Assembly: GCA_015056155.1 (NCBI GenBank)
Contig: SVGU01000022.1
Span: 1 to 37,253 of the forward strand
Direction: 5' to 3'
Length of the DNA stretch: 37,253 nt
DNA from: Clostridiales bacterium
Lineage (GTDB): Bacteria; Bacillota; Clostridia; Christensenellales; Aristaeellaceae
Shown: positions 31,718-37,253 of the stretch, piece by piece
How positions within the stretch are numbered: position 1 is the stretch's first letter
Layout of the letters: each line of letters begins with the position of its first letter
The notes under the pieces: generated by a model
The model's input: only the letters and a program-made list of their open reading frames with translations
Database searches by the model: none
What the model was told of the DNA's origin: nothing
Made by a program: the position numbers and the translations under genes

Positions 31718-32860
31718 TTACAGCACGATATCCCCCGGCCGGTATCCCCTGGGCAGCTCCTCCTCCTCGACGAAGGCGAAGTCCGGATCCTCCAGCGTGG
31801 GCAGGAAGGCGGCGTAGGGAATGCCGTCGAACTCGCAATGATAGTAACTGGCGCCGAACCAGCTGCCAGCGGGGCTCCCGCCGCCCTCGTGCACCTTCAC
31901 GTTCAGGTCGCGGGCGAACTTGGTCATGTTGCAGCAGTCGTGGATGACGATGGGCCACTTTTCCTCCGCGCACTCCTTCATCAGGCGGCAGGTCAGCTCG
32001 TGGCTCCAGATGGGCGAGAGGTAGCCGTGACGGGTCATGTACATCGGCTCGCCCTCGTAGTTGGCGATGTTGTTGGGATTCAGGTGCAGCTCGGCGCAGT
32101 TGATGAAGGTGATGCCGGTTCCGAGGATCGCGTCCTTCTTCGCATGGAACTGCTCGAAGAACTCCGGGGTCATGGGGGTCTCAATGGCGATCACCGGGAT
32201 GTACTTCGCGGCCATGCGCATGTTTTCGATCACCTTGTCCGCGCAGTTCGTGCCGCCGAGGTTGAAGCGCAGCTCGTCCAGACCGGCCTCGCCAAGGGCC
32301 TTCAGGTTCTCCTCCGTGCAGAGAGTGCCGTTGGTGTACATGTGCTGGTGCACGCCCGCCGCGTGGAACTTGCGGATGATGCCGTAGTACTTTTCGATCT
32401 CCATGAACGGCTCGAGGTACACATAGCTCACGCCGGTGGGCTTTTTCTGGATGGACAGCAGGAGCTCGATGTCCTCCTCGCGGAACTTCGTGCCGCCGAT
32501 CTCCCACATGCCCTCGCCGATGGGGGGCTGGCAGTCCAGCTCGCCGAAATTGTAGCAGAAGGGGCAGTTGATGTTGCACTTGTTGGTCTTGCGGATGGCG
32601 GAGAGGCCCGTGCCGGTCAGGCAGGAGCGGCAGCCCTTCGAGAACTTCTCCGCATCGCCCACGAAATACGTCCGCCCGGCGATGGTCTGCAAACCGGGGA
32701 TCTGCGCGCGCAGGTCGGCGATGCGCTTCTCCTGCGCCAGTTCGATCTGCGACAGCGTCGCCAGCACCAGCTCCTGCTGGCGGGGCATCAGGGCCTCCTC
32801 TTCGTCCAGCTGGGCAAAAAAGCTGAACCACATCAGCGCGTCGCGCTTGGAAATCTTCAT
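31718..32860 (-). CDS. Radical SAM protein of unassigned function
   Basis: 380 residues from the ATG at 32860, with CGGAGG 10 nt upstream. The SAM cluster motif is C95-x3-C99-x2-C102 (NKCNINCPFCYNFGELD). A CxxC pair (C77, C80; SKGCRSCLTG) precedes it, and later Cys residues (NCAELH, HDCCNM) may hold an auxiliary cluster. The N-terminal 70 residues form a helical region not seen in simple radical SAM proteins. The barrel shows YLEPFME (SAM-binding region), HMYTNGT, LDELRFNLGGT and IAIETPMTP. GSWFGASYYHCEFDG at the C-terminus may be a substrate element. I cannot place it in a named subfamily; peptide, cofactor or anaerobic modification roles are all open. Confidence 0.83.
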   Translation of the reverse strand: MKISKRDALMWFSFFAQLDEEEALMPRQQELVLATLSQIELAQEKRIADLRAQIPGLQTIAGRTYFVGDAEKFSKGCRSCLTGTGLSAIRKTNKCNINCPFCYNFGELDCQPPIGEGMWEIGGTKFREEDIELLLSIQKKPTGVSYVYLEPFMEIEKYYGIIRKFHAAGVHQHMYTNGTLCTEENLKALGEAGLDELRFNLGGTNCADKVIENMRMAAKYIPVIAIETPMTPEFFEQFHAKKDAILGTGITFINCAELHLNPNNIANYEGEPMYMTRHGYLSPIWSHELTCRLMKECAEEKWPIVIHDCCNMTKFARDLNVKVHEGGGSPAGSWFGASYYHCEFDGIPYAAFLPTLEDPDFAFVEEEELPRGYRPGDIVL

Positions 32861-32880
32861 TTTGCTCGTTCCTCCGTTTC

Positions 32881-33534
32881 TCATACGCCGGTGGGCAGGT
32901 CTTTCCCGGCGGGCAGCGTCTCCTGCGCCGGGACGATGTTCAGCCTGTATTCGGACAGGTCGAAGAACCTGCCCACGAACGCCTCCAGCCGGATGACGGC
33001 GCTGGCCTGCGCCCTGCTGAACGCGTCGCTGCGGCACACGCGGTCGATCGCCTCCTGCGTCAGGTGCTGCATGGCGTCCCGGTGCCATTCCAGCTTCGGA
33101 ACAGCGAACATGCCGGTTTTTTCGTCCAGCACATGCATGCTGTCGTAGTCCAGCGCCGTGCTCAGCAGCCGCATTTCCGGCAGCAGCAGGGTGATCTCCC
33201 GGCGCAGCCTGCTCAGCTGCACTTCGATCGCATCAAAGTCGAAGCCGATCTTCACCACCGCGTCAATCGTGAAGATGCATCGCTCCCGCGTCAGCGGCAG
33301 CTCCCTGCCAAAGAAGCGGCGGGGCTCCTTCGTGCAGTGCACCAGCGTGCACCGGGCCTCCTCCACCGCAAATTCGCCGATATCCCGCAGCCCCGCGCTG
33401 AGCATGCGGCTCCTGCGCCTCACCTGCTGCATCCGGCGGACGCGCATGATGATGTACGCCATGGCCGCCGCGCCCAGCAGCATCCACGGGATCACGCTGC
33501 CCACCCCGGACAGCACGTCCGGCAGCAGGCTCAT
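32881..33534 (-). CDS. DUF4230 family membrane-anchored protein
   Basis: 217 residues; the ATG at 33534 overlaps the HAD stop as ATGA. One N-terminal TM helix (about 11-30, VGSVIPWMLLGAAAMAYIIM) then a DUF4230-type domain: RCIFTIDAVVKIGFDFDAIEVQLSRLRREITLLLPEMRLLSTALDYDSMHVLDEKTGMF. DUF4230 proteins are membrane-anchored with no known activity. Position in the operon between a HAD phosphatase and the radical SAM gene is the only clue to its role. Confidence 0.78.
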   Translation of the reverse strand: MSLLPDVLSGVGSVIPWMLLGAAAMAYIIMRVRRMQQVRRRSRMLSAGLRDIGEFAVEEARCTLVHCTKEPRRFFGRELPLTRERCIFTIDAVVKIGFDFDAIEVQLSRLRREITLLLPEMRLLSTALDYDSMHVLDEKTGMFAVPKLEWHRDAMQHLTQEAIDRVCRSDAFSRAQASAVIRLEAFVGRFFDLSEYRLNIVPAQETLPAGKDLPTGV

Positions 33535-34217
33535 ACCCGCTCCTCCAGCCACGCCAGCGCCTCCGCATGGGTATACACGGTGACGGTCGCCTTGTCGCTG
33601 GGGACGCCCCTGAGGGAGAAGAAGATGCTGTCCAGGCCGGCGTTGTTGGCCGCGGCGATGTCTGCAGACAGGCTGTCGCCCATCATGACGGCCTGCGATT
33701 TGTCCGTGCAGCCCAGCTTTTCCAGGGCGATCTCCAGCAGGCGCGGGTCGGGCTTGGCGACCCCGGCCTCCTCGGAAATGACGATCGCGTCGAACAGGGG
33801 CGTCAGCGGGCACTTCGCCAGGCGGCTGCGCTGGATGGCGCTCACGCCGTTGGACACCAGCGCCAGCTTGACCCTGCCGTGCACCGCCCGGACGAAGTCC
33901 GCCGCACCGGGCAGGAGATCGGCGTAATTGCCGAGGTTCGCGGCATAGGCCGCGCCCAGCGCCGCTGGATCACAATCCGTGCGGCCAAGATGCGCCAGCA
34001 GCTGACGGAAGCGCTCCACCTTCAGCAGGGGCTGAGTCGTCTCGCCGCGCTCCAGGGCTTTCCACAGCGCGTCATTGATGCGGGAATAGGTTTCAACGGT
34101 CCCCTCGTCCGTGGGCAGACCCGCATTGCACAGCGTTTCCCGCAGCGCCTTGGCCTCTGCGGCGCTGAAGTCCATGAGCGTGTTGTCGTTGTCGATCAAA
34201 AGGTACTGATAACGCAT
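33531..34217 (-). CDS. HAD-superfamily hydrolase, YjjG-like nucleotidase
   Basis: 228 residues from the ATG at 34217, 6 nt after AGGAGG; an ATG immediately adjoining the AGGAGG is too close. HAD motifs in order: IDNDNT with the nucleophile Asp9 and general acid Asp11, LVSNG with the motif II Ser, AKPDPR with the motif III Lys, and MMGDSLSADI (motif IV Asp pair). The helical cap between motifs I and II fits subfamily IA, and the whole resembles YjjG/YfnB 5'-nucleotidases. Substrate probably a (non-canonical) nucleotide or small phosphate ester, by family. Confidence 0.9.
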   Translation of the reverse strand: MRYQYLLIDNDNTLMDFSAAEAKALRETLCNAGLPTDEGTVETYSRINDALWKALERGETTQPLLKVERFRQLLAHLGRTDCDPAALGAAYAANLGNYADLLPGAADFVRAVHGRVKLALVSNGVSAIQRSRLAKCPLTPLFDAIVISEEAGVAKPDPRLLEIALEKLGCTDKSQAVMMGDSLSADIAAANNAGLDSIFFSLRGVPSDKATVTVYTHAEALAWLEERV

Positions 34218-34234
34218 GGTCATCCTCCTGTATG

Positions 34235-34738
34235 TCATGTCGCAGGAAGCCCCTCTGCCGCCGCGCGGAGGTCGTAGAACTCCCGCAGCCAGTCTGGCCA
34301 CGCTGCCGCCTCCTGCCGCAGCCGGATCAGGGTGCGCTTGCCGACGCGCCGGTCCATCAGGGCCAGCATCCGCACGTTGGGGTCGCCGGAAGCAAGGGCA
34401 GAGGCGATATCCGACGCGCGGTAGACCCGCAGCGCTCCGGCAAATTCCTGTTCATCGTGCGCATCGCGCATGTCGGCCGGAACCTGCTCCGCTGCCTCCC
34501 AGTAGCCGCGCCAGAACGCCTCCATGTCCGTGGGCTTTTCGCCCCGATACAGCGCGCTGGCCATGTGATCCATTGCATAACGCCGCACGCAGCGGCCGTC
34601 CACATACACAGAAAACACCCCGACCTCGCCCTCAACGGGCGCGCCGCAGTGGTACCGCACCCGGCCGCGCAGGCAGGGCGCAAGCATCTCCTGCTCCAGG
34701 TATTTCCGCATGCCGCTCCACGATTTTTCGTATGGCAT
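34235..34738 (-). CDS. SF0329-family-like small protein
   Basis: 167 residues, AAGGAG shortly before the ATG. SWSGMRKYLEQEMLAPCLRGRVRYH at the N-terminus and the block ALASGDPNVRMLALMDRRVGKRTLIRL...WLREFYDLRAAAEG at the C-terminus resemble the SF0329 family of small enterobacterial and firmicute proteins as I recall it. Function unknown. Nine bases separate it from the upstream stop. Not membrane-bound by inspection. Confidence 0.6.
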   Translation of the reverse strand: MPYEKSWSGMRKYLEQEMLAPCLRGRVRYHCGAPVEGEVGVFSVYVDGRCVRRYAMDHMASALYRGEKPTDMEAFWRGYWEAAEQVPADMRDAHDEQEFAGALRVYRASDIASALASGDPNVRMLALMDRRVGKRTLIRLRQEAAAWPDWLREFYDLRAAAEGLPAT

Positions 34739-34747
34739 GGAAGCTCC

Positions 34748-35671
34748 TTACCGGTACTCCGGCTGGATGGTCTCCCGGTCGGTGTTGGGCTCGTAGATGT
34801 AGTCCACCACCCACACCTGACCGTCGGTGCGCATGCGGGTCAGACCCTTGTAGCCCAGGAGATAGGGCACCTTCTTCTTGTCGAAGTACTTTTTGCCGCC
34901 GTTCATCACGTCCGCCGCGCCGTTCATGAAGACCAGCTCGGGCGTGATGGCCTCGAAGAACACGTCCTGCAGGGGCTGCTGGCCGTGATGGGGCTGCTTG
35001 AGGATGTCCGCATCCAGCCCGCAGGCGGGGGGATTGGTGCCGTAATCCGTCTGGGAACGGTTCTCCACGTCGCCGGTGAAGAGGATGGTGCGCTCGCCGT
35101 AGCGGATGAGCAGCATCGCGCTCTGGTCGTTCGTATCCCAGGACTTGGTGCCCCAGCGCTGGATGACGGTCATGGTGACCTCGCCATTCGGGCCCATGGT
35201 CAGCACATCGCCGTCCTCCACATGGGCCACGGGAATGCTGTTTTCCGCGCAGAACTTCATCGCCGCCTTCATGCGGGGATCATAGTCCTCCGGGAAGGCG
35301 ATCAGCATTTGCCCGATGGGCGCATATTCATGCACGAACTGGAAGCCGTCGATGTGATCGTCATGGGGATGGGAGTTATAGGCCACGTCGATATGATCGA
35401 CGCCCATGGCCTCCACGGCATTCCGGATGCGGTTGCGCATGTTCACGTTCTTGGTGGACGCGTCGATCATCATCACCTCGTCGCCGAAGCGGATGATGGC
35501 GCAGTCGGAGGAATACACGCGGGGGAAGACGATCTCCAGAATGGGAGCATCGCCCTCGAAGACGTACTCCTCCGTCAGATTGTCCGTGCGGTTGATGACA
35601 ACGCCCTCCGCCATGCTGCACAGGGGCAGCAGGCAGCACAGGGCCAGCAGCAGGGAAACAAAGCGCTTCAT
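34748..35671 (-). CDS. Secreted metallo-beta-lactamase-fold hydrolase (ComEC/Rec2-like type)
   Basis: 307 residues from the ATG at 35671; another ATG two codons upstream is equally possible because the RBS is weak. Signal peptide MKRFVSLLLALCCLLPLCS, no clear lipobox. Metal motif HPHDDH (H101, H103, D105, H106; NSHPHDDHIDG), Asp in LFTGDVE, and His in LKQPHHGQQ, as in the ComEC C-terminal type of the metallo-beta-lactamase superfamily. It should work outside the membrane on phosphodiesters or a related substrate. First gene of the eight-gene operon. Confidence 0.88.
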   Translation of the reverse strand: MKRFVSLLLALCCLLPLCSMAEGVVINRTDNLTEEYVFEGDAPILEIVFPRVYSSDCAIIRFGDEVMMIDASTKNVNMRNRIRNAVEAMGVDHIDVAYNSHPHDDHIDGFQFVHEYAPIGQMLIAFPEDYDPRMKAAMKFCAENSIPVAHVEDGDVLTMGPNGEVTMTVIQRWGTKSWDTNDQSAMLLIRYGERTILFTGDVENRSQTDYGTNPPACGLDADILKQPHHGQQPLQDVFFEAITPELVFMNGAADVMNGGKKYFDKKKVPYLLGYKGLTRMRTDGQVWVVDYIYEPNTDRETIQPEYR

Positions 35672-35701
35672 GGGCATATCTCGCTTTCCACAGAAATTCA
35701 C

Positions 35702-35735
35702 CCTCTATTGTAGAGGACGGGGCGGCTTTTGTCAA
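35702..35735 (-). promoter_or_regulatory. Near-consensus promoter of the eight-gene operon, with palindrome over the -10
   Basis: Minus strand: TTGACA (35735-35730), 17-bp spacer, TACAAT (35712-35707). The perfect inverted repeat CCTCTA-TTG-TAGAGG (35702-35716) straddles the -10 and may bind a repressor. The next genes show intergenic gaps of 20 bp or less or 4-bp overlaps, and no other promoter or terminator was seen until 29241. Confidence 0.8.
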
Positions 35736-35759
35736 CGAATGCGGGGCATTGTTACACAA

Positions 35760-35794
35760 CGCGCCTCCCCGGCCGATGACGCTGGGGAGGCGCG
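35760..35794 (-). terminator. Terminator of the aconitase gene
   Basis: CGCGCCTCCCC (35760-35770) pairs perfectly with GGGGAGGCGCG (35784-35794). Long GC stem; the T run is better on the plus strand (TTTT at 35795-35798) than on the minus strand, so termination there may be imperfect. Confidence 0.7.
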
Positions 35795-35807
35795 TTTTCA
35801 TATGTTC

Positions 35808-37253
35808 TTACTTGCTGGATTCGCGGGTATAGTTCAGCAGACCACCACACAGGATGCAGCCCTTCTGGCGCTCGGTCAGGGGCAGGAGGACCTTGTAGTC
35901 CTCATTCTTCGTGGCGTTGTGGAGCACGAACTCCTCGCTGCCGGCTTCCACCAGCGCGCGCACGCCCGGCAGGGTCAGCTCGTCGGCGAAGTCGATGCGG
36001 TCGTAGTCCGCCTCGTTGGCGAAGGTCATGGGCAGGATGCCGTTGTTGATCAGGTTCGCCTGATGGATGCGGGCGAAGGACTTGGCGATGACCGCGCGGA
36101 TGCCCAGATACAGCGGGACCAGCGCCGCATGCTCACGGCTGGAGCCCTGGCCGTAGTTGCTGCCGGCAACGAGGATGCCGCCGCCCTCCGCCTTGGCGCG
36201 GGCCGGGAAATCCTTGTCCACGGGGGTCAGGCAGAAGTCGGACAGGTAGGGCACGTTGGAGCGGAAGGGCAGGAGCTTCGCGTCCGAGGGCGCGATGTGG
36301 TCCGTGGTGATGTTGTCCTCCATCTTCAGCAGTACCTTGCCGGACACGTCCGCAGGCAGCGCCTTGCCCATCGGGAAGGGCTTGATGTTCGGGCCCCGCA
36401 CGACCTCCACCGTGTCCTCCAGACCGGGTTCGACCGGCGGGATGATCAGGTTGTCGTTTACGTCGAACTTCTCGGGCAGCGGAATTTCGAGGTCGATGTC
36501 CAGGCAGCGGGGGTCGGTCAGCACGCCGGTGAGGGCGGTGACGGCGGCCGTCTCGCAGGAGACGAGGTAGATGCCCGCGCTCTTGGTGCCGGAGCGGCCG
36601 AAGAAGTTGCGGTTGTTGGTGCGGACAGAAATGGCGTTGGACTTGGGCGCCTGACCCATGCCGATGCAGGGGCCGCAGGCGCTCTCCAGAATACGCGCGC
36701 CCGCCGCGATCATGTCCGCCAGCGCACCGTTGCGGGCCAGCATGGTCAGCACCTGCTTGGAGCCGGGGCCGATAACGAGGCTCACGTCGGGATGCACGGA
36801 CTTTCCCTTGAGGATGCGGGCCACGCGCATCATATCGGTGTAGGAGGAGTTGGTGCAGGAGCCGATGAACACCTGATCGACCTTGATCGGGCCGCACTGC
36901 TCGACGGTCTCGACGATGTCGGGCATGTGGGGCTTGGCGACCAGGGGCACAAGGGTGTTGAGGTCGATCTCGACGATCTCGTCGTAGGTCGCGTCGTCGT
37001 CGGCCTTCAGCTCCATCCAGTCGGATTCGCGGCCCTGCGCCTTGAGGAACTCACGGGTCACGTCGTCGGAGGGGAAGATGGACGTCGTCGCACCCAGCTC
37101 CGCGCCCATGTTGGTGATGGTCGCGCGCTCGGGGACGGTCAGGGTCGCAACGCCCTCGCCGATGTACTCCATCACCTTGCCCACGCCGCCCTTGACGGTC
37201 AGGCGGCGCAGCACCTCCAGGATGATGTCCTTCGCGGCCACGCCGTAGGGGAG
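35808..37253 (-). CDS. Aconitate hydratase, monomeric LeuC/LeuD-fused type, N-terminus cut off
   Basis: 481 residues visible; the frame continues past the right end (LPYGVAAKDIILEVL), so the GTG at 37241 is an internal Val, not a start. Interconverts citrate and isocitrate. [4Fe-4S] ligands: Cys in FIGSCTNSS and CxxC in ESACGPCIGMG. Swivel-domain motifs GSNYGQGSSREHAALVPLYLGIRAVIAKSFARIHQANLINNG give the substrate-binding Ser/Arg. DNITTDHIAPSDA is the linker block. Order and spacing fit the short (about 640-residue) 'Aquifex-type' aconitase found in Clostridia; about 160 residues are missing. A related 2,3-dehydratase such as homoaconitase cannot be excluded. Confidence 0.93.
   Translation of the reverse strand, partial: LPYGVAAKDIILEVLRRLTVKGGVGKVMEYIGEGVATLTVPERATITNMGAELGATTSIFPSDDVTREFLKAQGRESDWMELKADDDATYDEIVEIDLNTLVPLVAKPHMPDIVETVEQCGPIKVDQVFIGSCTNSSYTDMMRVARILKGKSVHPDVSLVIGPGSKQVLTMLARNGALADMIAAGARILESACGPCIGMGQAPKSNAISVRTNNRNFFGRSGTKSAGIYLVSCETAAVTALTGVLTDPRCLDIDLEIPLPEKFDVNDNLIIPPVEPGLEDTVEVVRGPNIKPFPMGKALPADVSGKVLLKMEDNITTDHIAPSDAKLLPFRSNVPYLSDFCLTPVDKDFPARAKAEGGGILVAGSNYGQGSSREHAALVPLYLGIRAVIAKSFARIHQANLINNGILPMTFANEADYDRIDFADELTLPGVRALVEAGSEEFVLHNATKNEDYKVLLPLTERQKGCILCGGLLNYTRESSK

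Noticed and set aside
37239..37241. GTG start for the aconitase
   Set aside because: The frame continues upstream to the window end with family-typical residues (PYGVAAKD), so it is an internal Val.
1..37253. tRNA, rRNA, prophage or insertion-sequence genes
   Set aside because: Intergenic regions were read for cloverleaf patterns, integrase/transposase motifs and terminal repeats; none found apart from the palindromic repeats listed.

Overview
The window looks like part of a chromosome from a high-GC, gut-type Firmicute of class Clostridia. The reasons are: AGGAGG-type ribosome binding sites in front of almost every gene; housekeeping promoters of the TTGACA-17-TATAAT type; T-rich intrinsic terminators; a stand-alone Spo0A C-terminal-like DNA-binding protein; a YuaG/FloT-type flotillin; a half-size ABC exporter pair; and a GH115 alpha-glucuronidase. 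The order and family cannot be fixed from the sequence alone. Both ends are cut inside genes: a glycerophosphodiester phosphodiesterase at the left and an aconitase-family hydratase at the right. No rRNA, tRNA, phage, transposase or CRISPR array was seen.

Layout. 1-3.8 kb: GDPD tail (+), then a minus-strand block of SGNH esterase, ALDH3-type aldehyde dehydrogenase and a small zinc-ribbon protein. 3.8-5.6 kb: an NSS sodium:amino-acid symporter and a 76-residue Cys-containing protein (+). 5.6-6.15 kb: a 100-bp tandem duplication, a terminator, a strong promoter and a roughly 200-nt leader that carries an intrinsic terminator in front of the next gene. 6.15-8.4 kb: a duplicated DUF1538 membrane protein and a tandem double P-II-like protein. 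8.56-9.31 kb: eight copies of a 97-bp palindromic repeat, abutting a Spo0A-C-like gene (-). 9.9-11.7 kb: an FMN alpha-hydroxyacid dehydrogenase homologue and a sugar isomerase/epimerase. 11.7-14.5 kb: DUF402 (-), then rimO-pgsA (+). 14.6-20.0 kb: a membrane-anchored degenerate phosphoesterase, a GH115 and a MATE transporter (+). 20.1-21.3 kb: two small membrane-anchored unknowns (-). 21.4-24.8 kb: flotillin (-) divergent from an ECF-type sigma factor with a very long C-terminal extension (+). 25.0-28.5 kb: a heterodimeric ABC exporter (+). 28.5-29.2 kb: hairpin repeats and a C_GCAxxG_C_C protein. 29.3-35.7 kb: a tightly packed eight-gene minus-strand operon read from one near-consensus promoter. 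35.8 kb to the end: aconitase (-).

The parts most likely to hold undescribed biology are: (i) the leader plus DUF1538 plus double P-II unit, which looks like a transporter with its own P-II-like regulator under an RNA attenuator; (ii) the eight-gene operon, which combines a secreted metallo-beta-lactamase-fold hydrolase, an unassigned radical SAM enzyme and a membrane-tethered PstS-like sensor or binding protein with no ABC partner; (iii) the sigma factor fused to a large winged-helix-like sensory region; (iv) the calcineurin-fold protein that has lost nearly all its metal ligands; and (v) the tandem hairpin arrays placed at the 3' ends of genes. All function calls come from motif recognition by eye; no searches or folding calculations were run.
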